DNA from: Oscillospiraceae bacterium
GTDB lineage: Bacteria > Bacillota > Clostridia > Oscillospirales > Oscillospiraceae
DNA: 14,172 nt
Direction of reading: 5' to 3'
Assembly (NCBI GenBank): GCA_031264545.1
Contig: JAISDV010000133.1
Location: 1-14,172, forward strand
The translations under genes and the position numbers were made by a program. The first letter of the stretch is position 1. The number at the start of each line of letters is the position of its first letter. Positions 1 to 5,611 of this stretch are shown piece by piece. The notes beneath the pieces are model-generated. The model did not search any database. It was not told where the DNA came from and saw only the letters and a program-made list of their open reading frames with translations.

Positions 1-144
1 AGCCGCTTCTCCCGCGATGGCCGTAAGATTCATGACAGCGTTTTTTCCCGTCAGGTATTTATAATATTCGAGAAAGCGGGCGGATATTTCCGCGGTAAAA
101 GGCAGCCCGAGCGCCTCGAAGCCGTCCGTTAAAATCTGCTGCAT
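1..144 (-). CDS. rsmG: RsmG (GidB), 16S rRNA m7G527 methyltransferase, 5' end only
   Basis: This is the N-terminal 48 residues of a protein cut by the left edge of the window. It starts MQQILTDGFEALGLPF and contains LEYYKYLTGKNAVMNLTAI, which matches the helix and 'N..mNLTai' motif at the start of RsmG proteins. RsmG uses S-adenosylmethionine to methylate N7 of G527 in 16S rRNA. The SAM-binding Rossmann fold lies outside the window. The ATG at 144-142 follows a strong AAGGAG ribosome binding site about 6 bases upstream. The gene lies downstream of the SleB-like hydrolase on the same strand but behind that gene's terminator. I see no clear promoter between that terminator and this start, so either the promoter is cryptic or read-through matters. 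In many Firmicutes rsmG follows mnmG, which is not the case here. Family assignment is confident despite the short length. Confidence 0.85.
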   Translation of the reverse strand, partial: MQQILTDGFEALGLPFTAEISARFLEYYKYLTGKNAVMNLTAIAGEAA

Positions 145-176
145 GGCGCTCCTTCCGAAACGCGAGGGACCGGAGC

Positions 177-212
177 TTTTTACAGCCGGTACGGTGCTCC
201 GCGCCGGCTGTA
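177..212. repeat. Palindrome with T tract on one side and A tract on the other, upstream of rsmG
   Basis: TTTTTACAGCCGG (177-189) is the reverse complement of CCGGCTGTAAAAA (204-216), giving a 13-bp perfect inverted repeat around a 14-base loop. On either strand the T tract comes before the stem and the A tract after it, so it is not a canonical intrinsic terminator. It shares its A tract (212-218) with the adjacent terminator of the hydrolase gene. It could be an operator or an RNA structure in the rsmG leader. The function is unknown. Confidence 0.6.
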
Positions 213-245
213 AAAAAACAGGGCGTATCCCGCGACACGCCCTGT
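212..245 (-). terminator. Rho-independent terminator of the SleB-like hydrolase gene
   Basis: Read on the minus strand, ACAGGGCGT (245-237) pairs with ACGCCCTGT (226-218) around a 10-base loop, and is followed directly by a run of seven T (218-212). It begins 33 bases past the stop codon of the hydrolase gene. This is a typical intrinsic terminator. Confidence 0.85.
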
Positions 246-277
246 ATATTATCATACTATTTCCGTTTAGTCCAGAA

Positions 278-1135
278 CTACGCGTAGAAATTGTGATCAC
301 CGATGGCAGCGACGAACGTGCGCGTTTGAGTGAACCATGAAGAAATGCCAAGCTCCGGATTGACGAAATAGATCGCGTTGCCGACAATGTCATAACCCTC
401 GAGACACATTTTGGCCGCCGCTACGGATTCTTCGTTCGGCTCCGCGTAAATACCGCCGGTTTCCGTAACGGAAAACTGCACGCCGTATCTGTTATCAAAG
501 ATGACGCTGTAAATCGAATCGGGGCAGGTCGGATCGGCCACACGGTTGAGAACGACGTTCCCAACGCCGATCTTTCCGTCGAGGGATTGATTCCCGGACT
601 CTGCATTTATCAGGCGTGAGAGCCAATAAAGATCTTCCGCGCTGTAATACAAGTCCCCGCTCTCAAGGGGGGCGGGGTCGTCCGCCCAAAGGATCACGCT
701 GGAAAGCTCCTCGTCCCAGTCGACCTCGAGCTGATAAATTTTTGCCAGCTCCCGGATGGGCAGACACAAGGCGCCGTCAATCACAAGCACGCTTCCGGGG
801 AGATAAAAGCAGCGATTATTAGCGGTCATATACAGGCTTCCGGCCGTCGCGGACATTTCCAGCCCTTCGCCGCTGACTGTGACCGTGTTCGATTTTTTGT
901 CCCACGCGATATCGGTTTGATCTCCAATGACATCAAAAAACGTTCGAAGCGGTATGTATGTCGTATCTTCGACCTTTATTCCGTCAGCTATTTTAATACC
1001 GTTGAAATACATGGACACCGGCTCATAAACGCCGGACGCGCCAACTCCCGCGGCAAATGCGAAACCGCCGGCCATGCATGCAATCAAACAAATAACGCAT
1101 ATTATGGAAATGTTTCCGAGTATGAACTTTTTCAT
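278..1135 (-). CDS. Secreted stalk-domain protein with SleB-type cell wall hydrolase domain
   Basis: The 285-residue protein begins with a lysine pair and a hydrophobic stretch (about residues 4-29) that looks like a signal peptide or membrane anchor. Residues 38-150 resemble the copper amine oxidase N-terminal-like 'stalk' domain common in secreted Clostridia proteins (IPLRTFFDVIG, LCLPIRELAKIY, VDWDEE). Residues 168-285 match the SleB/Hydrolase_2 family: LSRLINAESGNQ with the likely catalytic Glu179, then GVGNVVLNRV, SVIFDNRYGVQFS and NAIYFVNP. SleB-type enzymes cut peptidoglycan, often spore cortex, as lytic transglycosylases. The substrate could equally be vegetative wall. Start: ATG at 1135 preceded by GGAG. 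A sigma-A-like promoter lies about 65 bases upstream and a terminator follows, so it appears monocistronic. The fold call is sure; a germination role is inference. Confidence 0.85.
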   Translation of the reverse strand: MKKFILGNISIICVICLIACMAGGFAFAAGVGASGVYEPVSMYFNGIKIADGIKVEDTTYIPLRTFFDVIGDQTDIAWDKKSNTVTVSGEGLEMSATAGSLYMTANNRCFYLPGSVLVIDGALCLPIRELAKIYQLEVDWDEELSSVILWADDPAPLESGDLYYSAEDLYWLSRLINAESGNQSLDGKIGVGNVVLNRVADPTCPDSIYSVIFDNRYGVQFSVTETGGIYAEPNEESVAAAKMCLEGYDIVGNAIYFVNPELGISSWFTQTRTFVAAIGDHNFYA

Positions 1136-1547
1136 AACACGCTCCTATTCAGGGATTTTATCAAAAGAGACAATTACGGTATTTTGATTTTATGACATAA
1201 TTATATTCATGATCGCGTATAAAAAACAATAGGAATTTCGTACAAAATGACATCTTTGAAATGGTGGATTCTACACACATATACCATATATCTGATGATT
1301 TATTATATTTTTTGAGTATACATACAACATATAGTGTTGACGGAATGACAAGACTTTTTGTAAAAACATTCCGAATAGGGGGTCCGAATATCCGAAAATG
1401 CAGGAAGGTTGTCAATAATTTTTCATTATGTAAAGCACGGCAGCAGGCCGTCGGAGCATTTTGCGGCTTTGCCGCGCGGTTTTGGCGGGAATGAAGGCCG
1501 TCTTGTCCGCATAAAATCATGATATGGACGCGGAGAGGAGGCTTGTC
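1136..1547. other. AT-rich intergenic region between divergent hydrolase and spoIIP genes
   Basis: I see no convincing gene in these 412 bases. Besides the hydrolase promoter, the plus strand has TTGACG (1337-1342) followed after 18 bases by TAAAAA, a weak sigma-A candidate for spoIIP. It also has CATACAAC (1321-1328), which resembles a sigma-E -10 element but has no good -35 partner. A GGAATG/CATTCC inverted repeat (1342-1347 and 1367-1372) and repeated CCGAATA words (1371-1377, 1383-1389) lie downstream. An 8-base direct repeat AGGCCGTC occurs at 1445 and 1495, and a small GCGGC/GCCGC hairpin at 1463-1475. Confidence 0.5.
1200..1229 (-). promoter_or_regulatory. Candidate sigma-A promoter of the SleB-like hydrolase gene
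   Basis: On the minus strand, TTGTTT (1229-1224) is followed after 18 bases by a perfect TATAAT (1205-1200). The predicted start of transcription would give a leader of roughly 55-60 bases before the ATG at 1135. The surrounding DNA is AT-rich, so chance matches are easier here. Confidence 0.45.
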
Positions 1548-1550
1548 TTG
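1532..1550 (+). promoter_or_regulatory. Ribosome binding site supporting a TTG start for spoIIP
   Basis: GGAGAGGAGG (1532-1541) lies 6 bases before TTG at 1548. The in-frame ATG at 1524 has no ribosome binding site in front of it and would place this purine block inside the coding sequence. The TTG is therefore the more likely start. Confidence 0.7.
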
Positions 1551-2573
1551 AATATCAAAAAGGGGTTCGCAGCCGGTGCGCTGGTGCTATTTGGGCTTTT
1601 CGCCGTCCACGCGGTCAGGCGGGATCCCCGGGCGATGGCGCTGCTTGGCCGCCTGGCGGGCGAAGGGCTGCGTGTGTCCGCTCCGGTGGAAAGCACGACG
1701 GCCGGAGAGCCCGCCCGTGAGACCGCAGGCGCGGCCGAAGTCCCGGAAGCGGAGCTGTCCTTGCCGCCTTTTCCGCATGAAGTGGAAATCCCGAAAAAGG
1801 AAGCGCCGCCGGAGGCCTCCGCTGTCATACTTCCGACGACAATCGCGGGCGGGATGGTGCTGACAAACAGCACAAGCTATGAACCGGATCTCAGCGCGCT
1901 GTTAGCTGCCGGAAGCGCCGTCCGGCTCTCGCCGGATGGACCGCAGATACTGATCATACATACGCACGGCAGCGAGGCCTATACGCCGGGCCTGACAGAC
2001 AGCTATGAGCTGACGGATAATTACAGGACGGAGGACCCGGCCTACAGCGTAATACGCGTTGGGGACGAGCTTGCCGCCTGTCTGGAAAGCTACGGGTTAC
2101 GCGTGATACACGACAGGGAGATATACGATTATCCCAGCTATACCGGAAGCTACGGCAGGAGCGAGCAGGCGGTCAAAAAATACCTGGAGCAGTATCCGAG
2201 TGTTTCGGTCGTACTCGATGTTCACCGAGACGCCATCGGCGATGGGGATGTCGTATATAAAACCGTGGCCGAGGCGGGAGGAAAGCCCTGCTCGCAGGTC
2301 ATGCTGCTCGCCGGCACGGGAGAGAACGGGCTCGAGCATCCCAACTGGAAGGAAAATTTGAAATTTGCCCTCTTTCTTCAGTCCGCCATTGTAAAAAAAC
2401 ACCCTTCCCTGGCACGGCCGATCGCGCTGAAAAAAGAGCGGTATAACCAGCACCTGTCAACAGGTTCCCTGATTTTGGAGGTCGGGAGCAGCGGAAATAC
2501 GCTTGAAGAGGCACTCAACGCGGTGCGCTTATTTGCGGACGCTGCCGCGCCCGCTTTGAAGGACCTGGGATAA
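1548..2573 (+). CDS. spoIIP: Stage II sporulation protein P (SpoIIP), cell wall hydrolase
   Basis: From the TTG start the protein has 341 residues (an upstream ATG at 1524 would add eight). A membrane segment near the N-terminus (GFAAGALVLFGLFAVHAV) is followed by a low-complexity Ala/Pro/Glu linker and the SpoIIP domain. Key motifs are ILIIHTHGSEAY (His and Glu near residues 138-143), a second conserved histidine in LRVIHDRE, LDVHRD, YNQHLSTGSLILEVGSSGNTLEEA, and the Glu in LILEVGS. In Bacillus subtilis, SpoIIP is an amidase and endopeptidase that works with SpoIID and SpoIIM in the mother cell to thin septal peptidoglycan during engulfment. Here it stands alone, without the gpr neighbour found in Bacillus. 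Regulation by sigma-E is expected from the family but not proven by the sequence. Confidence 0.93.
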   Translation: MNIKKGFAAGALVLFGLFAVHAVRRDPRAMALLGRLAGEGLRVSAPVESTTAGEPARETAGAAEVPEAELSLPPFPHEVEIPKKEAPPEASAVILPTTIAGGMVLTNSTSYEPDLSALLAAGSAVRLSPDGPQILIIHTHGSEAYTPGLTDSYELTDNYRTEDPAYSVIRVGDELAACLESYGLRVIHDREIYDYPSYTGSYGRSEQAVKKYLEQYPSVSVVLDVHRDAIGDGDVVYKTVAEAGGKPCSQVMLLAGTGENGLEHPNWKENLKFALFLQSAIVKKHPSLARPIALKKERYNQHLSTGSLILEVGSSGNTLEEALNAVRLFADAAAPALKDLG

Positions 2574-2631
2574 GTCCGCGTTTTGCAGGTATTGGCGTGA
2601 GCCGCGGCCCGCAAAGGGTAAAAAGGAACTA

Positions 2632-2660
2632 TTGTAATGAAGGGAAGCATGTGGTATATT
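2632..2660 (+). promoter_or_regulatory. Candidate extended -10 sigma-A promoter
   Basis: TTGTAA (2632-2637) is followed after 17 bases by TATATT (2655-2660), preceded by TG one base upstream as in an extended -10. Transcription would begin near 2667, giving a leader of about 210 bases for the gene at 2879. Confidence 0.5.
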
Positions 2661-2785
2661 GTGCGCATAAAGCAGAGAGGCAAATTTTCGCAGGAATAAT
2701 GGGTTTATTTCAAGGACAATCGGCACGGCAGAGCGGGAAATAAGGCCGTCCGGCGGGCGCAATCGATTTCTCAAACAAGCCCTAA

Positions 2786-2840
2786 TGCGCAAGAGGACAT
2801 AGCGGCGATCTGCTGTGGATCCTTTTGCGTATTTTATTTT
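2786..2840 (+). terminator. Long hairpin followed by T-rich tract: spoIIP terminator or leader attenuator
   Basis: TGCGCAAGAGGA (2786-2797) pairs with TCCTTTTGCGTA (2820-2831) over 12 positions with two G-U pairs. Inside it, CATAGC (2798-2803) pairs with GCTGTG (2812-2817) around an 8-base loop. The stem is followed by TTTTATTTTC. It sits 48 bases before the ATG at 2879. If the promoter at 2632-2660 is real, it would act within that gene's leader. Otherwise it ends spoIIP transcripts. Confidence 0.6.
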
Positions 2841-2878
2841 CATTCCATGTCTTTATCCATGACGGAGGTATTGAGAAA

Positions 2879-4255
2879 ATGACTGACTCTACACAAGACT
2901 ATAGCGGCGCGAGCTCATATTTTGTGGAAGCCGCAAAACGATATAAAAAGCTCTATATTGACTATCACAATAGATTTGACGAGCTGGCTGCTCTGGCCGA
3001 GCGCCAAACAGTTCGCAGTGAGTATTCAAAAGGCGGCAATTTGACAGGGGGCTACTATTCTCACAGCAGAGGGGATCTCTATGTCGGTAATTGCAGCAGA
3101 GGCCGGCTCTGTAAAACCAGACCAAAGAAGGATGAATTCGATTACAAATACGATTTTGACGCCGATGACAGGCTGCTATGCACCACATACATGACATGTC
3201 GCGATAAAAAACGGCGGATATCGGATAAACTGTTTTTTGTGTATCGGAGTGACGAGATAATAACGCTTGCGTTTGACCTCCCGCCGGAGCAACCGCAGCT
3301 TGACTGGGTCTGCCACACAAAACTGGCGAATGGAAAAATAGTTTCCTATGAGAGTGCCCGGATGACCGCGGACAGATTCCACTATGCTGAAAAAGAAGAA
3401 TTCGGATATTCTGCCGAGGGCCTTTTAACAACACTTAAACGCATTGTTTATTACGAGGAATTCGTCGGCGGCGAGACAAAGACATTTATCTTAAACCGTG
3501 ATTCTGAAGGAAAATTCAGCATGTATGCAGCAGAAAACGTCTTAAACGGTATTGTCAAGAATACCGGGTTCATTTATACAGTCGGAGGCAGTAAAACTTA
3601 CGCTTACGACGGAAACGACAAGCCCTGCCCGGTGAGGGGAAAAGAGAAAGCAAGAAAAAAGATGACCGGGATCGATCTGGAGGATTATCTGTTTCAAAAA
3701 ACTGTGCCGATCATTGAGGGCTGGGATGAGCAAGGTGTTTATGCAATTTCGTTTCTCGTGTACTCAAATGAGGCTTATGAATATAACGGTGTCAGCAATG
3801 TGACAGAGTTTTCAGTTAGCTGCAATACCGAGGATGACTGCAGCCATGCGCCGCCGTTGAGCGAGGAACGATGGAATTTTGCTTTCTGGCGTCAGGATAT
3901 GACGGGAATAATCTCAGCTGATGATGACGATGAAGGCATGAGTGTTCTGTTCCACTGGTACAAAAAACATGGCATAAAAAAAATAGGCTATGAGGACCCT
4001 GGGACTATGTATAACGAGGGAATGAAGTACATAGGAAAAGGACCCGCAGGATATTACGAGTTACTCATGGCGGTTTCGAATGTGGCAAGAAGGCTTCAAC
4101 TCGAAGGCGTTGTAGAAAAAAGATTTGGTAAGATTCCAATTATCGTACACGACCTGGAATATGCATGGTATGTGCGGGATGCGACAGAAAACGCCAACCC
4201 AAACGGCGAGGCCGACCTCTTTCTGCAAGCGCATAAAGACGGGTTTCCTGATTAA
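2879..4255 (+). CDS. Uncharacterised protein with a DUF4303-like C-terminal half
   Basis: The protein has 458 residues from the ATG at 2879, which follows GGAGG by 10 bases; an upstream in-frame ATG at 2825 lies inside a terminator-like hairpin and is unlikely. It has no signal peptide or membrane segment, so it is probably cytoplasmic. Residues 85-170 contain two Asp/Tyr-rich beta-strand-like segments. Residues 268-345 (LEDYLFQKTVPIIEGW, VYAISFLVYSN, FSVSCNTEDD, ERWNFAFWRQ) resemble DUF4303, with its pattern of a hydrophobic strand, 'NTE' and a Trp-rich motif. That match is from memory and tentative. DUF4303-type proteins often occur in immunity or toxin-antitoxin-like loci. The gene is visibly AT-richer than pnp or rel and lies next to a DUF2716 gene, which suggests acquisition. 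No partner toxin is visible. The molecular function is unknown. Confidence 0.75.
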   Translation: MTDSTQDYSGASSYFVEAAKRYKKLYIDYHNRFDELAALAERQTVRSEYSKGGNLTGGYYSHSRGDLYVGNCSRGRLCKTRPKKDEFDYKYDFDADDRLLCTTYMTCRDKKRRISDKLFFVYRSDEIITLAFDLPPEQPQLDWVCHTKLANGKIVSYESARMTADRFHYAEKEEFGYSAEGLLTTLKRIVYYEEFVGGETKTFILNRDSEGKFSMYAAENVLNGIVKNTGFIYTVGGSKTYAYDGNDKPCPVRGKEKARKKMTGIDLEDYLFQKTVPIIEGWDEQGVYAISFLVYSNEAYEYNGVSNVTEFSVSCNTEDDCSHAPPLSEERWNFAFWRQDMTGIISADDDDEGMSVLFHWYKKHGIKKIGYEDPGTMYNEGMKYIGKGPAGYYELLMAVSNVARRLQLEGVVEKRFGKIPIIVHDLEYAWYVRDATENANPNGEADLFLQAHKDGFPD

Positions 4256-4305
4256 TTTTAATTGTAAAGGCGCAAATCGTGCATTACCAAAAACTAACGT
4301 TACAG

Positions 4306-4863
4306 GGGACACCGAATAACATATCGGGTGAAGTAAATGAATCAGCAAAATGAACAGTGGGTCATTATGTCAGATGACGAACAAGAAAAAGTCTGGGAAA
4401 AAGCCGAAAGCATTTTTAAGTTTGAATCACAGATTGGCAAAGTGTTTTTAGCAAATATAGACTTTGATGTTTATGCCATACCCGATTATCGTATATGGCA
4501 GGGCAGCGATAAAATGAACCGGTTAATCCGAAAATGTTTTATTTCCTGTATGGATGAGGCTTCGTACATCTACGCCCTTGACTGGAACCATGCTTGTTTT
4601 AGATTCAATCCCAGAATCACTTATGCGCCTGAACAACCGGTATTTGCAGCGGATAGCAGATATAGTGGCGGCGGGTATAATATCTATTTCCCGGAGTTCT
4701 ACCCGAACGGTGACTATTATTTTTATATTTCCACTGATTTTTCTTGGGGTTACTTGTCACACCCATGGCAAAAGAGCGTATTTATCTTTGGCGATAAGCT
4801 GAAAAAGCAAATAGACATCCGATCAAAACAGCTTGGATTTAAGAGAATCGAATAAAGTGTCCC
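4306..4863. repeat. Short inverted repeats GGGACAC / GTGTCCC bracketing the DUF2716 gene
   Basis: GGGACAC at 4306-4312 and its reverse complement GTGTCCC at 4857-4863 lie 25 bases before the start and directly after the stop of the DUF2716 gene. The left copy is followed by CGAATAA, and CGAATAA also precedes the right copy. Seven bases is short, so chance is possible, but the tight bracketing resembles the ends of a small mobilised cassette or REP-like elements. Confidence 0.35.
4337..4855 (+). CDS. DUF2716 family protein, possible immunity protein
   Basis: The 172-residue protein matches the DUF2716 pattern: WVIMSDDEQEKVWEK near the N-terminus, YALDWNHACFRFNP (79-92), PNGDYYFYISTDFSWGYLSHPW (123-144) and VFIFGDKL. 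The ALDW, GDYY and HPW words are the family's hallmark as I recall it. No catalytic motif, signal or membrane segment is visible. The family's biochemical role is unknown; members are frequent in Bacilli and Clostridia accessory loci and some are suspected immunity proteins, which is inference here. The ribosome binding site is weak (GGGTGAAG). It lies 81 bases after the 2879 gene in the same direction and shares its AT-rich codon use, so the two were probably acquired together. The gene is bracketed by 7-base inverted repeats. Confidence 0.75.
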   Translation: MNQQNEQWVIMSDDEQEKVWEKAESIFKFESQIGKVFLANIDFDVYAIPDYRIWQGSDKMNRLIRKCFISCMDEASYIYALDWNHACFRFNPRITYAPEQPVFAADSRYSGGGYNIYFPEFYPNGDYYFYISTDFSWGYLSHPWQKSVFIFGDKLKKQIDIRSKQLGFKRIE

Positions 4864-4968
4864 TTTTAATGACAGGTATTTTGCGGATTCGGCGTATATG
4901 TTTTCCCGCGCCATTTTTGTTATCTGACCCTCTATTTGACCCTCCATTTGACCCTCCCAGAATAACAC
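4856..4968 (-). pseudogene. Apparent 3' gene remnant with EGQ repeats
   Basis: On the minus strand this reads MLFWEGQMEGQIEGQITKMARENIYAESAKYLSLKG before running into the DUF2716 stop. The EGQ(M/I) triad repeat resembles the low-complexity linkers seen in some Fic-like or AlbA_2-type proteins, where the repeats separate domains. There is no ribosome binding site or upstream domain, so if it is a gene it is a broken end. It could also be a chance reading of repeat DNA. Confidence 0.3.
4923..4958. repeat. Three tandem 12-base repeats
   Basis: The units TCTGACCCTCTA (4923-4934), TTTGACCCTCCA (4935-4946) and TTTGACCCTCCC (4947-4958) differ by only one or two bases from each other. The unit length is a multiple of three and encodes EGQ(M/I) on the minus strand, consistent with slippage inside a former coding sequence. 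Confidence 0.8.
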
Positions 4969-4997
4969 TTTACAAATCCAGCTTAATATGGTAAACT
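4969..4997 (+). promoter_or_regulatory. Candidate rpsO promoter
   Basis: TTTACA (4969-4974) and TAAACT (4992-4997) are separated by 17 bases, about 100 bases before rpsO. The -10 match is modest. An alternative is TTGACC (4948-4953) with TACAAA (4971-4976), also 17 bases apart. Confidence 0.35.
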
Positions 4998-5004
4998 TTT
5001 AAGG

Positions 5005-5090
5005 CTTTAGCCCCTGAGCTTAGTTTCGGGATGCAGCCGAGAAACGGCGCCTTTCGCCCCCTTACTCAGCCTGAGGGTATTTGTAAAATG
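5005..5090 (+). promoter_or_regulatory. rpsO leader with competing hairpins, possible S15 autoregulation site
   Basis: CTGAG near 5016 can pair with CTCAG near 5067. Inside, GCCG (5036-5039) pairs with CGGC (5045-5048), and the overlapping GGCG (5046-5049) can pair instead with CGCC near 5055. Ribosomal protein S15 represses its own mRNA through diverse leader structures in several bacteria. This leader is a candidate on position and potential folding only. Confidence 0.35.
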
Positions 5091-5105
5091 AAAGGAGACC
5101 AGAAA

Positions 5106-5372
5106 ATGATTACGAAAGAGCAAAAGACCGCGGTTATCACCGGCAACCGCACACACGAGAGCGATACCGGCTCACCCGAGGTCCAGATTGCCATCCTCAC
5201 CGAACGCATCAACCAGCTCACCGGGCACCTCAAGATCCACAAAAAGGACAACCACAGCCGCCTCGGTCTGCTGAAAATGGTCGGCAAGCGCCGCCGCCTG
5301 CTCGACTACCTCATGGATAAGGATATCGCGCGTTACCGCGCCTGCATCGCCAAGCTCGGCATCAGAAAATAA
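5106..5372 (+). CDS. rpsO: 30S ribosomal protein S15
   Basis: The protein has 88 residues, close to the 89 of Bacillus S15, and matches the family from end to end: TGSPEVQIAILTERINQLTGHLKIHKKDNHSRLGLLKMVGKRRRLLDYL, then RYRACIAKLGIRK. S15 is an early-binding small-subunit protein that contacts the central domain of 16S rRNA. The ATG at 5106 follows AAAGGAGA. An in-frame ATG six codons earlier overlaps that ribosome binding site and is unlikely to be used. It is the first gene of the rpsO-pnp cluster, a conserved pairing, and is followed by a weak terminator-like hairpin. Confidence 0.98.
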   Translation: MITKEQKTAVITGNRTHESDTGSPEVQIAILTERINQLTGHLKIHKKDNHSRLGLLKMVGKRRRLLDYLMDKDIARYRACIAKLGIRK

Positions 5373-5386
5373 GCCGGACGCTACAG

Positions 5387-5421
5387 GGGCCGTTCCGCCG
5401 AAGCGCGGAACAGCCCTTTCT
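5387..5421 (+). terminator. Weak terminator or attenuator after rpsO
   Basis: GTTCCGC (5392-5398) pairs with GCGGAAC (5405-5411). After one mismatch the stem continues with GGGC (5387-5390) and GCCC (5413-5416), and it is followed by TTTCT. The short T tract suggests partial termination, allowing some read-through into pnp. Confidence 0.5.
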
Positions 5422-5502
5422 GCGGAAAACCCCGATCAGCATGGATAGGATCGGCTGCAAGACTGTAACAGACAAAAAACCGAAGAAAAAGGCGGAGTAT
5501 CC

Positions 5503-5568
5503 CACCTTTAGCAGTTGAAAATGTGTTTATCCCCCGGTTGGGATAAGCCTGTTTTCAAATGTTAAAGG
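5503..5568 (+). promoter_or_regulatory. Long irregular hairpin in the pnp leader
   Basis: Three nested arms are perfect complements: CCTTTA (5503-5508) with TAAAGG (5563-5568), TTGAAAA (5515-5521) with TTTTCAA (5552-5558), and TTATCCC (5527-5533) with GGGATAA (5540-5546) around a six-base loop. Between the arms are small internal loops. In Escherichia coli a leader hairpin between rpsO and pnp is cut by RNase III and PNPase then represses its own expression. The equivalent role here is inferred from position and shape. The pnp start lies 43 bases after the hairpin. Confidence 0.65.
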
Positions 5569-5611
5569 CGCCGGCTCCGCCAAAGGGATGATTCCCGGAA
5601 GGAGCAACCGC

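Larger units (their letters stand above)
2574..2878 (+). other. Non-coding stretch between spoIIP and the 2879 gene; possible leader RNA or small RNA
   Basis: No convincing coding sequence is present in these 305 bases. They contain a good extended -10 promoter candidate (2632-2660), nested inverted repeats that could form a pseudoknot (2705-2711 with 2737-2743; 2725-2729 with 2745-2749), and a long hairpin followed by T-rich DNA (2786-2840). The arrangement fits either a regulated leader for the downstream gene or a short independent transcript of about 170 bases. I do not recognise a known riboswitch class. Confidence 0.4.

Noticed and set aside
917..1195. 92-codon plus-strand frame overlapping the hydrolase start and promoter
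   Set aside because: No ribosome binding site or recognisable domain, and it lies antisense to the SleB-like gene.
1524..1547. ATG start of spoIIP at 1524
   Set aside because: It has no upstream ribosome binding site and would put the GGAGAGGAGG block in the coding sequence. TTG at 1548 is better placed.
4923..4958. Possible CRISPR repeat array
   Set aside because: The three 12-base units are directly adjacent, without spacers, and encode an amino acid triad, so this is a tandem repeat.
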